Positions 10,313-19,215 of a DNA stretch of 64,000 nucleotides are shown one piece after another. The DNA is from Enoplolaimus lenunculus (Eukaryota; Nematoda; Enoplea; Enoplida; Thoracostomopsidae). The stretch is taken from assembly GCA_030248215.1 (NCBI GenBank), contig JASANG010003070.1, forward strand, positions 1-64,000, given 5' to 3'. Positions within the stretch are counted from its first letter, which is position 1. Each line of letters starts with the position of its first letter. The notes under the pieces are model-generated. The model was not told the origin of the DNA. It ran no database searches and saw only the letters and a program-made list of their open reading frames with translations. Both the position numbers and the translations under genes were made by a program.

Positions 10313-11141
10313 CTTCAATTTTAGCCGAATCTGCAACCGAATCTAAAAGTTTGTTGCTACTCTGTCACCTTCTTTACTACGAAGATGTCCGAACCTCAAC
10401 GACATGGATGAGTTAGCCGTTTTAACATACATTTTAGCGTCCCCAGCTCACGTTTCCAGTATCGTTTCCCACAAGATTCGGACTTTGCTTCATTCCAAGC
10501 TGTCAGAATTTGGAGACTTATCAGAATGGTGTACCATCGCCAATTTGTTCAAGCGACGTTTTTTAAAATTGTTGCCAGCCAATTGACACCCCAAAACCAA
10601 TATTATATTTGTTAATATATGCAACTTATCAGGGTTCTAACAGGAACTAAATTTTGCCTGAACAGGAACAGGAACAAAAATTGATTTTTTAGGAACCGGA
10701 ACAGAAACCGGAATTTAAAATAATTTTCATCACCGAATTATTTTTGGACTTTTCAGAAAACTTTGCCATAGAACGCCTTAAGCAAATTTTGAGCTATTTT
10801 ACAATCAAATTTTGTTAAAACCCAACAGAAACTGTTTATTAAAAAATTGAAGTATATAATTGGAAAAACACTCATGTCGAAATAACAGCTTTTTAAAGGC
10901 AAAGCTTCCAATGTTTAAATGACTAGGCATAATTTGCCACAAAACCGATAAAATTCCGGTTCCTGCATCTTTGAATGCACGAACAGGAACAGGATTTGAA
11001 TTTGTGCACGAATTTCGACCGGAACTGGAATTCCGGTTGAACGCTGCAACTTATCCATGTAGTCACAATATTTGTAGTTCCGATTCTGGTGTATATTTGA
11101 TGTTCCGATAACAATTTAATCAAGTTCCGCTTTGCACCCTG
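10313..11141. mobile_element. hAT-type element, CGATTC family, interrupted
   Basis: Segments 10530-10621 and 11055-11141 align with 21130-21321 in the complete CGATTC-family MITE at 20931. The right end reads GCACCCTG. The left portion (10313-10530) is longer than in that MITE and its true boundary is uncertain. It is split by a second hAT-type MITE at 10630-11046. Confidence 0.5.
10630..11046. mobile_element. hAT-type MITE, AGGAAC family, complete with TSD, nested
   Basis: 417 bp from CAGGGTTCTAACAGGAAC to GGTTGAACGCTG, flanked by the perfect 8-bp duplication CAACTTAT (10622-10629, 11047-11054). The left end shows tandem AGGAAC hexamers. It interrupts another hAT-type element, so it is the younger of the two. 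Confidence 0.85.
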
Positions 11142-11596
11142 CCTCACAATCATGGTTGTGGCTTAAACGAAATTGTAGCGACGCATATGTAATTAAATTT
11201 TTTCTGCCACACGACATAGGGCGCCACCATTAACCGAATCCCGAGTCAGTGGGCTCCAAACCGTTTTGTGTACGACGCGCGCTTCTTGATTGGAATAGCG
11301 TATAATACGTGTACGCATGAGCAAACCTATGGGCCCGCGTAGCGCGTAGGCTTTCAGCCGATTAACGCTCCAGTTAGTCATCGGCCTTCAGCCATCTTAA
11401 TTGGGCTTTTTAAAGTTACGAAGGGCAGGGTTGACCAATCTCGGTCGATTTTTTCAATCTCGGTGTTTGAAAATCCAAAAAAGAGCCTAAAAACCGATAA
11501 ATAATTGCTACGAATTAGATGGACTGGTTTTTGTTAAAGAAAGGACGTAAAAACATTTTTTGCTGGTATTTAGGACTAAACGTACTTATCGGTGTG
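11142..11596. other. Intergenic, no gene seen
   Basis: Moderately GC-rich for this window (CGACGCGCGCTTC, GGGCCCGCGTAGCGCG). No tRNA cloverleaf, exon or repeat end could be established. AATCTCGGTCGATT-like words at 11440-11470 hint at a decayed hAT end. Confidence 0.3.
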
Positions 11597-11737
11597 CGAC
11601 CGGATATCAATGTAAGCATGTGAGACTTGCTTGTCCATGCTTGCCTGCAGCATACGGTCGACATATAATCGACGATAGAAGCAGTTGGGCGGGCGGGCAA
11701 CGTGGTGCAGTGGTTAGAGATCGACCGGATATTAATG
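11597..11737 (+). mobile_element. Truncated copy of the TRIM-like terminal repeat
   Basis: Bases 11613-11721 match the left part of the 240-bp terminal repeats (TAAGCATGTGAGAC, GTCGAC-like palindrome, GTGGTGCAGTGG). They stand between two 16-base near-copies of CGACCGGATATCAATG (11597, 11722). The flanks are part of a hAT-type repeat, so the apparent duplication may be that repeat's own structure. Fossil fragment. Confidence 0.45.
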
Positions 11738-12100
11738 TTATCGGATACCTGAACCGGAACCGGATGGTAATTTTAGTACCGGGACCGGATGTTAACCGGA
11801 TAAAGGGTATAAATTTGTACACCGTTGAAACATTGTATATAAGTCGTGCAAAAATATGTATTTGTGTATTAAACATTAATTTTTGGCTTGGATTTTTCAT
11901 TCCATGACAGTGTACGTCCACTGTTGACTTGTTCGAAATTGCAGTCGCTGCAAAATATCTAGTATTTCGACATGTAAAAAGCACTTTCATATTTGAAACC
12001 ACAACCGCAAACATCTGGTATCCGGAAAGTTTATACCAGACGCCGGAATCGGATGCCACTTTAGAGGGATAGTAAACCGGAACCTGATGTCAGGTCGATC
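11738..12100. repeat. hAT-type repeat fragment (CCGGATG words)
   Basis: Words such as GAACCGGAACCGGATG and GGGACCGGATGTTAACCGG at the left and ACCGGAACCTGATGTCAGG at the right indicate another family of the CAGGGT hAT-type MITEs. The left end is disturbed by the TRIM-like fragment. Confidence 0.4.
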
Positions 12101-12118
12101 CCTGGCAGTGCTAAAAAC

Positions 12119-12419
12119 CAGGGCGCAACCGGAATTACAATCTACCGGAACCAAAATTTGAAAAAATTACCGGAAACAGAACCGGATAATGAAAAATACT
12201 TGGCATCGAAAAATTCATCTTAATTTTCTTTTTGCAATATTTTTGGTGTAATAACCCTAGTTAGAGATAGGTATACACTTTATCTTCTGTATTTTAGATT
12301 TTCATAATCGTATCACAACAAGTACGTAAGATTAAAATTACAATTTCAACATTCCGTTCCGATTGATTGCGCAATCAAAATCGAAACATGGTTTGAATCG
12401 GAATTCTGGTTGTACCCTG
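12119..12419. mobile_element. hAT-type MITE, GGTTCC family
   Basis: Starts CAGGGCGCAACCGG and ends GGTTGTACCCTG. It stands head to tail with the copy at 12428, with only ATATATAT between. The flanking 8-mers do not match, so the pair may have arisen by recombination or by insertion of one next to the other. Confidence 0.65.
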
Positions 12420-12427
12420 ATATATAT

Positions 12428-12836
12428 CAGGGTACAACCCAAATTATAATTTACCGGAACCGGAATTTGAACAAATTACCAGGAACGGAACCGCAAAATG
12501 AAAAATATATGCCACCGAAAAATTATCTTTTTTCCAACATTATATAGGTGAAATAACCCTTAGTTGAACATAGGTATTCACTTTACGTATCTCCTGTATT
12601 TTTGATTTTCATAATCCACGGAAGTGAAATCTACCTTCGATGGTTTATTTTCGGCGCTTGTCTTGCATACTTTACTAATAAAATCTATTTAATGTTTATC
12701 GCCATGTTTTAGTAAAATGTCTTAATTTCCGCCGACCAAATTTTAATATATACCGTAATTTTTAATTCCCGTTAAAAGTTACCGGAACCAGATGAAAAAA
12801 TGCCGAAACCAAGATTGAAATTTCGGTTGCACCCTG
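12428..12836. mobile_element. hAT-type MITE, GGTTCC family
   Basis: Starts CAGGGTACAACCC and ends GGTTGCACCCTG. The middle contains the family's conserved segment (CGTATCTCCTG..., ACCTTCGATGGTTTATTTTC) in the orientation opposite to the 23216 copy. Confidence 0.7.
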
Positions 12837-13449
12837 GCAACAACGTCTGCCTAACACGCAGCATGGCGCTAGTTCGAAACCACCCGTAACCCGCTTTTCT
12901 AGTTGCTTAGTTAAAAAACTCTGAAGTCCCGGATATTGAATTTTTTACCGGAACAAGAACCGGTTGTTGTATATGTTAAAATATTTTTTTCAATGTATTG
13001 CTTGCTCAAGGTTGTCGTCTGTTATCAAGTTCATAGTTGCAGCTCATAAACTAAAACTATTTAATGCAAAAATGCGCTTAATTCTCGCTCGCTTAAATTT
13101 TTCGGTGGCATGTAGTTTTTATTTTCCGGTTTCCGTTCCGTTTCCCGTAATTTTTTCAAATTCCGGTTCTGGTTCCGGGTCCGGTAAATTGCAATTCCGG
13201 TTGCACCCTGGATACATATTAAACCGAAGCCGGATATCCGGTACGAAACCTCTATCGATCCAACTAGACCTACCTCGAGGGTAGGTTTCAATCGTGACCG
13301 GGCGTAACGGACCGGCCAAGCAAACCAGTGGCGCTGTCGATAACTACGATTGCTAATAAGACATTTCTTGAATCGAACATTGCCAGTCGTGTCGCCGTAC
13401 AATCAAACGCAAACGAGCTATACACCATCGTCGAAAGAACCTGCGGTTC
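12837..13449. repeat. Mixed repeat fragments
   Basis: 12840-12930 resembles the 3' part of the TRIM-like terminal repeat (GTTCGAAACCACC, CTTTTCTAGTTGCTTAGT). 12935-13210 is the right end of a GGTTCC-family MITE ending GGTTGCACCCTG. 13211-13449 holds CCGGATATCCGG and GTAATTTCGGTTGCAC words from further decayed copies. No gene seen. Confidence 0.45.
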
Positions 13450-13900
13450 AGGTAAATTGTAATTTCGGTTGCACAATGACTTCCACGTTGGAACTATATT
13501 GTCAGCACGACCCCTGCTCGAAGTTTTTCTCAAAGTTAACAAAGTTAACACCACACGGGGAATCGAACCTCAGCTTTCTAGCACACGAGTCAAGCATTAA
13601 GTTGAAAGTTGCTGAAAACATATCAACACTTGAACTTCTTGACTTGCCAAGAAATGTAATCGCAGAAAGATGTTAATGATGCTCACTTGTGAAAAGCAGT
13701 TTTATAATATTCGGCGCCACAACCGCAAATATCCGGTGTCCGGTTGGTTTATACCGGATGCCGGAACCAAACACAGATATAACGACCCCTACGCCTACTC
13801 GAAGTTTTGCTCAAAGTTAAGACCACGTTGGGAATCGAACCTCGGCTTTCTTGCACAAGTCAAGCATGCTATATGCCATCACACCATGCGGTCAATGCAA
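13450..13900 (-). repeat. tRNA-derived repeat fragments
   Basis: Two minus-strand box-B-like motifs (GAGGTTCGATTCCCCGTGTG near 13555 and GAGGTTCGATTCCCAACGTG near 13835) are each followed by a tail related to the other tRNA-derived repeats here (TCAAAGTTAA, GACCCCTGCTCGAAG). They are decayed copies. CCGGTGTCCGGTTGG between them is a hAT-type fragment. Confidence 0.45.
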
Positions 13901-14370
13901 CTACTTCATATTCCTGTATATGCATGTGAGTATACGCGGTGTAGCTTGTGAATGTGCACAGTGTGTCATATTAAGACACATATACTCGTGCACAGATAGC
14001 ACCAGAAAAAATTATGATATCGGCCGCGTGATGTAATGGGTAGCGCGCTTGACTCTGTACGCATGTGATACATGTATGTCCTGGTGCATATGCAATAAAT
14101 GCAATGCACATTGCGTTGTACGGTCGACACAGATTGTCGACGAAAAATGCAGTTCGAGAGGCGGGCTGCGTGGCGCAGTGGTAGAGTTCTCGCTTTAAGA
14201 ATCCGTAGGCTGAGAGTTCGATCCCCGCTCTAGCCCACTTTCCCAGCTACTTAGTAAAAGGTCTGATGTCCCTCAGTTCCAACCTAGACTGACAGACTCG
14301 CGAGCGAGAGGTCCGAAGTTAGATTCCCAGCGTGGCCATATATTTCAGGGAATCGGGAAACGGGTCGTCC
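13901..14370 (+). repeat. tRNA-derived repeat (family B) split by a solo terminal repeat
   Basis: The tRNA-like segment GGCCGCGTGATGTAATGGGTAGCGCGCTTGACTC is interrupted at 14056 and resumes at 14295 with GACTCGCGAGCGAGAGG ... ATTCCCAGCGTGGCC. Joined across the insertion it matches the whole copy at 15774-15841. Acceptor halves GGCCGCG and CGTGGCC pair. The leader (GTGCACAGATAGCACC) matches that of the other tRNA-derived repeats. Confidence 0.6.
14056..14294 (+). mobile_element. Solo terminal repeat of the TRIM-like element with 5-bp TSD
   Basis: A 239-bp fossil unit from TGTACGCATGTG to CTAGACTGACA, flanked by a perfect 5-bp duplication GACTC (14051-14055, 14295-14299). TG...CA ends with a 5-bp duplication are the signature of integrase-type insertion. 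It contains the tRNA-like GGCTGCGTGGCGCAGTGG and GAGAGTTCGATCCCC. It lies in the middle of a family-B tRNA-like segment. Confidence 0.75.
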
Positions 14371-14864
14371 CGACCGTGTAGTTCTGACAACGTACACATG
14401 TATAGCAATCAGTGTGCAGCCGAAATTCTCGTCTATCATACCTAAAGTTCAAAGGAATTCCCGTATTACGTAGCATAGCAGACAATACTAGCTATGAAAA
14501 AAACGCTTTTTTAGCCAATACTCAATATCATTAAATATTAAGCTTAATCGGTTTACGCCATAATGATTGAACTAGGTAACACAGACATAACTTGAATCAA
14601 CCTTTGTCTTGAATCCATTTCCTATAAAGTGAAACAAGAAAATTAACTCTTTAGGACGAAATTTTTGATAAATAAGCTGTCTTCGGAGGCGTGTACAGCC
14701 TGCTTGCTGAAGTATAACCTGCCTGGACGTAAAGTAGAACCCAACTTGGATCATGTCTGCGCAACCCCTCGGTTTGTGCCGAAATTGCGGTCAATTTACC
14801 CGCGCAGTGCCAATTTGACTCGCGAAATACGCAATTTTACAAAATTTCGGGATAACTCGAAATT
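14371..14864. other. Intergenic, no clear gene
   Basis: Unique-looking sequence. A plus-strand reading frame continues through 14665-14877 (KLSSEACTACLLKYNLPG...) but has no recognisable domain, and no splice sites could be assigned. Confidence 0.25.
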
Positions 14865-15083
14865 GTGTCAACATTAAAACTAAAGCCACGTTTTACGTCA
14901 AATCCGGGGTTAAACTGTCCAAAGAGTAGCGAATTCACTACAATTCTGCTCAAACAAATACTGCACGGCAGGAATAACAATATGCAAGCCGCCGGACCCG
15001 TAGCTGCACAATTTGCAACACAAAACACGCAGTTTCCGCAATTTCCAGAGTATCACCAAAATACACCTATTTCCGGGAACTAG
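14865..15083 (+). CDS. Unrecognised 72-codon reading frame, Gln/Asn-rich end
   Basis: An ATG-to-TAG frame of 72 residues whose second half (NNNMQAAGPVAAQFATQNTQ, then FPQFPEYHQNTPISGN) has the composition of a real low-complexity protein tail rather than random translation of AT-rich DNA. No domain is recognised, no splice partners were identified, and it is surrounded by tRNA-derived repeats. It could be an exon of a larger gene or chance. Confidence 0.2.
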   Translation: MSTLKLKPRFTSNPGLNCPKSSEFTTILLKQILHGRNNNMQAAGPVAAQFATQNTQFPQFPEYHQNTPISGN

Positions 15084-15289
15084 GTCGGTACTTTCGCTAA
15101 AAATCCGTTATTAGCCGCCAATTTGGCTCAAGGACCCCTGCCCGACAAATGTAAGGTCTGGACTGGTCAAAAACGGTTATTTTCGACCTGTCCGAAAGCG
15201 GGTATGGTTTAGCATCGGTGTTTTTCTACAGCAAGGCCGTCTCTTGACCGCCAAATTAGTTATTTTTGCTCTAGACTGGCAGTGTGAAT

Positions 15290-15480
15290 GTTACCACGGT
15301 TTTAGTTCTGAGTGCTCAGCAATTGAAAATGAGGGACGTTCCGAGAAGGTTTCGAACTCCGCGACAGATTATCAGCCCAGCGCGCTAGCCACTTACTACG
15401 CCTTTCGCAATCAACTGCTAAGTTTCTATTTTGATGCCTTATAAGAACCTCAACATTATACATGTGGGTATACGCGTGTC
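15290..15480 (-). repeat. tRNA-derived repeat, family C
   Basis: The minus strand reads a tRNA-like segment with GTAGTAAGTGGCTAGCGCGC near its start, CTGGGCTGATAATCTGTCG in the anticodon region (loop reading GAT) and GGAGTTCGAAACC as box B. The + strand flank GCCTTATAAGAACCTCAACA recurs beside the copies at 16581 and 17742. Pseudogene-like repeat, not a functional tRNA. Confidence 0.55.
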
Positions 15481-15484
15481 GGTA

Positions 15485-15710
15485 TATGTGCACGCAACTG
15501 TATGTAAAGCAAATGTTGCCATGCCTGTGCACATATGCCGGTATAGGAAGTTGTTGCAATGGCCGCCTGGTGTAGTGCTAGAATGCTTGGCTCGAGCACT
15601 AGAGGGCCGAGGTGCGATTCCCGGCGTGATCATTAACTTTGAGCAAGATTTCAAACAAGGGTCGTGCAGACCGTTAGTGCCAACAACGCGGAGTAGTTTG
15701 TGTATCTGCA
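15485..15710 (+). repeat. tRNA-derived repeat, related to families B and D
   Basis: Leader with GTGCACATATGCCGG, then a tRNA-like segment from about 15561 (GGCCGCCTGGTGTAGTGCT) to a box-B-like GGTGCGATTCCCGGCG, then a tail with GGGTCGTGCAGACCGTTAG. The same leader and tail layout is seen at 7377. Confidence 0.5.
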
Positions 15711-15773
15711 TAGTGTGTAATGTTAAGACACATACATACTCGTGCACATATACCACCGGAAAAAATAGGATAT

Positions 15774-15845
15774 TGGCCGCGTGGTATAATGGGTAGCCGC
15801 TTGACTCGCGAGCGAGGTCCGAGCTTCGATTCCCAGGGGGCCATA
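15774..15845 (+). repeat. tRNA-derived repeat, family B, intact tRNA-like part
   Basis: GGCCGCGTGGTATAATGGGT (box A region), CGCTTGACTCGCGAGCG (anticodon arm) and CTTCGATTCCCAGGGGGCC. The shape resembles an animal Arg-type tRNA but the anticodon loop would read CGC. This copy shows the uninterrupted form of the site disrupted at 14056. Confidence 0.55.
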
Positions 15846-15906
15846 TGTTTCGGAGAAATTTAGGGGGAAAATCATCTCAATTCGCAGTTCTTCGAAAAAG
15901 GACTCG

Positions 15907-16690
15907 TCGCGACCATGGCGGTTTTAGTTCTGAGTGCTCAGCAGCTGAAAATGAGGTACGTTCCCTGGAGGTTTCGTACTCGATCGACAGATTATGTAAG
16001 CATGTGAGACATGCTTGTCCTAGTGCATATGCAATAAATGCAATGCATATTGGGTTGTACGGTCGACAAATACAGTCGTCGAGAAACGCAATTGGAGAGG
16101 CGGGCTGCGTGGCGCAGTGGTAGAGTGTTCGCTCAAGAATCTGTAGGCTGAGAGTTCGATCCCCGCTCCGGAAGCCCACTTTTCCAGCTGCTTAGTAGAA
16201 AGGTATCATGTCCCGGTTCCTACCTAGACTGACATGGGGGCTACGCCGTGAACGCAATGGTAGACTGCCGCGCTATGAACACGGTATCCAGTCGAAAATA
16301 GGATGGACGGTCAAGGGACGAACTTTTGAAAATTAGGGCATGTAAACATGTGAGACATGCTTGCCCTAGTGCATATGCAATAAATGCAATGCACATTGGG
16401 TTGTACGGTCGACACATATAGTCGACGAAAAACACAATTGGTGAGGCGGGCTGCGTGGTGCAGTGGTAGAGTGTTCGCTCAAGAATCCGTAGGCTGAGAT
16501 TTCGATCCCCGCTCCGGAAGCCCACTTTTCCAGCTGCTTAGTAGAAAGGTTTGATGTCCCGATTCCTACCTAGACTGACAATTATCAGTCCAGCGCGCTA
16601 GCCGCTGAGCCACGCCGCCTCACAATCAACTGCTGAGTTTTCTGTTTTTATGCCTTATAAGAACCTCAACTTTATACGCATGTATCTTGG
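15907..16690 (-). repeat. tRNA-derived repeat (family C) split by a TRIM-like element
   Basis: 15907-15994 and 16581-16690 together form one family-C copy (GGTTTTAGTTCTGAGTGCTC ... ATTATCAGTCCAGCGCGC ... GCCTTATAAGAACCTC). The interruption falls in the anticodon region of the tRNA-like segment, at the ATTAT that reads uninterrupted at 15369. Confidence 0.65.
15995..16580 (+). mobile_element. Complete TRIM-like element: two 240-bp terminal repeats
   Basis: A non-coding fossil of 586 bp with terminal repeats at 15995-16234 and 16341-16580 and a 106-bp interior starting TGGGGGCTACGCCGTG (primer-site-like). Repeats begin TGTAA and end GACTGACA. The outer flanks share ATTA or ATTAT (4-5 bp target duplication). 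By eye the two repeats differ at roughly 15 of 240 positions, so the insertion is old but not ancient. Both repeats carry a tRNA-like box A/box B segment. No capsid, protease or polymerase coding is present; such elements are moved by enzymes made elsewhere. Confidence 0.75.
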
Positions 16691-16767
16691 TACTTCTAGG
16701 TTTTTACTGCTGCTGCATATGAACGAACTATATATTCAGCATTGATTGAAGATCGCGATGGCTGAAT

Positions 16768-16920
16768 TGAACAGAAATTGAAAGAAAGTCCATCGACTAC
16801 GACCAAGGGTACAGCTCAGGATAGTGACCTATCGCCACGCTTCGAAATCAAACCTCAGGCCAGTGAGTCTCCCAGAAGGCAACAGACGATACCAAAATTA
16901 GACGTGATCGAAGATAACGG
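16768..16920 (+). CDS. Possible isolated exon, function unknown
   Basis: A 51-codon open stretch follows a possible acceptor (ATTGAACAG) and reads KLKESPSTTTKGTAQDSDL, then SPRFEIKPQASESPRRQQ and TIPKLDVIEDNG before TAG. A GGTAGT at its end could be a donor. The Ser/Pro/Lys-rich composition looks like a disordered part of a nuclear protein, and the SET exon lies 1.2 kb downstream on the same strand. A link is only a guess. Confidence 0.2.
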
Positions 16921-17431
16921 GTAGTTTATTGTCAGGTATATTTTGGGAAGTTACAGTCGCAATTAGCAAGAAGGGGATCTTGTCTAACCAAAATAAAAAT
17001 TCCAAACATTTCGGAGATTTTGTGTTTTTTGCAAATTTTAGCTGAAACGTGTTATTTCAAAACTTAGAGGCGATGCTGAGCCACGTTTCTTGTCTTTCCG
17101 GTTTCATAAAAATATTTCGAACCTGGGAACGTATTTTTCTTATATGGTGCTGAACATGGGAGTGTTCGTGCAGGGGGAGGCATCATGTTACCCCGCTAGC
17201 GAAATAATATGTGGATGAGGTCGAGTTGGCATTTTGTGGAATGTAAATCTCGGCTTCGACTTCCGTTTTTCAATCCAAGACACATGTTCTGTCGTAGATG
17301 TAATAGCATCTTTTGAAAGTATTCAACGCATAATGTGTTGCATGCAACAATTTCACGTAAAATTTCCAGATATGGGGCTACGTATTCCAGGCTGCAAAGC
17401 GTAACTACCCTAACCTACCAAACTTATCACA
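16921..17431. other. Intergenic, no gene seen
   Basis: Unique-looking sequence without recognised exon, repeat end or RNA gene. Confidence 0.3.
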
Positions 17432-17609
17432 CTGCTAAGTGTTTGAGTTTTTGTGCCTTATAAGAACAACAACATTATACACATGTGTCTGGTTCTTTCT
17501 GGTTTTTACTGCTGCTGTATATGAAGGCACTACATATGCAGCAGTGGTTTACCGCTGTGCAGCATCAGTATGAGGTTAATATTTGTGATCATGCATCCGC
17601 ATGTCACAT
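17432..17609. repeat. Direct repeat, left copy
   Basis: About 178 bp starting CTGCTAAGTGTTTGAG and ending ATGCATCCGCATGTCACAT. It is clearly related to 17852-18034 over its whole length, with scattered substitutions. The shared segment is the downstream part of the family-C repeats. Confidence 0.65.
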
Positions 17610-17741
17610 GTCCTGGTTTTTCTATAAGGTCGTCACTTAACCGCCAGCTTATGTATTTTTGATTCTACCGCGGCAGTTTGTCGTTGCGGTGCAGTCGTGG
17701 TCTCTATGTGATAAGTTAGGTAGGGTAGGGTACGACGGTTT

Positions 17742-17851
17742 TAGTTCTGGGTGCTCAGCAGCTGAAAATGAGGGACGTTCCAAGAGGTTTCGAACTCGGC
17801 CGACATATTATCAGTCCAGCACGCGAGTCACTGAGACACGCCGCCTCAAAA
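17742..17851 (-). repeat. tRNA-derived repeat, family C
   Basis: The minus strand reads GAGGCGGCGTGTCTCAGTGA (box A) to GCCGAGTTCGAAACC (box B). It is followed directly by the second copy of the direct repeat at 17852. Confidence 0.55.
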
Positions 17852-18034
17852 TCAACTGCTGAGTTTTTCTGTTTTTATGCCTTATAAGAACCTCAACATT
17901 CTATACATGTGTCTTGGTTCTTCCAGGTTTTTACTGCTGCTACATATGAAGGCACTACATATGCAACCGTGATTTACCGCTGTGCAGCATCAGTATGAGG
18001 TTAATACTTGTGTCCATGCATCCGCATGTCACAT
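17852..18034. repeat. Direct repeat, right copy
   Basis: Second copy of the segment at 17432-17609 (GCCTTATAAGAACCTCAACA ... GCATCCGCATGTCACAT). Confidence 0.65.
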
Positions 18035-18112
18035 CTCACTTGAGACTTGTTTGATTTAATGCAGTTTATGTTTAGTTTAATCCACTTCAGTGAAATCGAT
18101 ATCTGATTTTAG

Positions 18113-18209
18113 TGGACAGTGAACGGTTTCTTGAGGATTGGATTTTTGCCAAACGCTTCGTTAAATATGGAGAAGAAATGACACTGGATTATCAGTCCCA
18201 AAGAGTTGG
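18113..18209 (+). CDS. SET-domain exon fragment (SETD2-like)
   Basis: A 97-base stretch lies between a TGATTTTAG acceptor and a GTTGG|GTAAGC donor. It encodes DSERFLEDWIFAKRFVKYGE followed by EMTLDYQSQRVG. The FA-R--K-GEE-T-DYQ-QR-G pattern is the C-terminal core of SET lysine methyltransferases, where the Tyr of DY lines the active site. DYQ-QR-G is closest to Set2/SETD2 (DYQFQRYG) as I remember it. The expected post-SET CxC..C cysteines are not found intact downstream, although 18232-18275 has a weak resemblance (TTTGTTCGGTCGCGGCGGAG). No upstream NHSC exon was found. It may be an exon of a gene with long introns or a gene relic. Confidence 0.5.
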
Positions 18210-18640
18210 GTAAGCTTACTTGTTGCATAGCTGGACATTTGTTCGGTCGCGGCGGAGTGGAGGGCATTAACCGGAAGTCTCAGTTTGCAAGCAACCGGGG
18301 GGTTACAGACTTTACGATCCTACAACTAAGCATATAGTCTAAAAAACCATATAAATAATAAACATGGATCAAATATATGTGACATATGATCGTGACGAGA
18401 GGGTGCGTTTAGTTCATACTGATGCTGTTTTCTCCTTTTCTCCCAAAAATGTAAGGAACGTAAAACTAACCGGGAGTGAAATCTTGAGTGAGATGGGTTG
18501 AACAGGAGAAAGAAATATAAGTGGAGGCCCCTCAGTAGCGAACCCCCAGTAACAGCACAGTGCAAATGGAATTCCGGTTCCAATCCAGTTCCGATTCTGA
18601 TTGCAGGTATACTCAAAATCGAAATCAAAACTTTTCATTG
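18210..18640. other. Region after the SET exon, no gene seen
   Basis: Contains the doubtful post-SET-like trace at 18232-18275 and, at 18548-18612, a short hAT-type fragment (CAAATGGAATTCCGGTTCC). Otherwise unremarkable. Confidence 0.3.
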
Positions 18641-19215
18641 TTTGTTTAAATCTTTTTGCTAAGTTCATTGTTTGGTTATTTTTATAATTTCTATCTTTTA
18701 TCTAATTTTAATAATTCGATTCAGTGGATCCTGAGATTCTCTTCGGCAGGACAGACAGGCGGGCGGACGGACAGACATCCACCTCTCGACCCCCGAGTAC
18801 AAAACATAAAACGCTTCGCAAAATTCCGAGCTTCGCTTGGAGATTTGCTTCGCTCAATAATACAGACCTTTTTGCTAATTCCATTTTTTGGTAATTTTAA
18901 TAATTTAGATCGATTTGCCAATTTCAATTTTTTGACAATTTTAATAATTAAGATTTTTTGTTAATTTAATTTTTTGGTTATTTTTATAATTTTGATGAAT
19001 TTGCCAATTTCATGTTTTTGGTAATTTTAATAATTTAGATCTTTTTGTTAATTTTATGTTTTTGGTAAATTTAATAATTTAGATATTTTTGCTAATTTTA
19101 TTTTTGGTAATTTTCATAATTTAGATCTATTTGTTAATTTTATGTTTTTGGTAACTTTAATAATTTAGATCTTTTTGCTGGTCATTTTGGTTATTTCAGT
19201 TTTTTGTTAATTTTC
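18640..19215. repeat. AT-rich minisatellite, 42-44 bp units
   Basis: Repeated units contain TTAATAATTTAGAT followed by CTTTTTGTTAATTTTATG and TTTTTGGTAATTT. The AGAT anchors fall at 18907, 18951, 19037, 19081, 19123 and 19167, so the period is 42-44 bp. It is interrupted at 18722-18870 by a GC-richer segment with GGCGGGCGGACGGACAGAC. Confidence 0.7.

Noticed and set aside
15774-15845. Functional tRNA gene
   Set aside because: The tRNA-like part recurs in the same flanking repeat at 14020. The anticodon arm and T arm pair poorly and the loop lacks the usual T before the anticodon.
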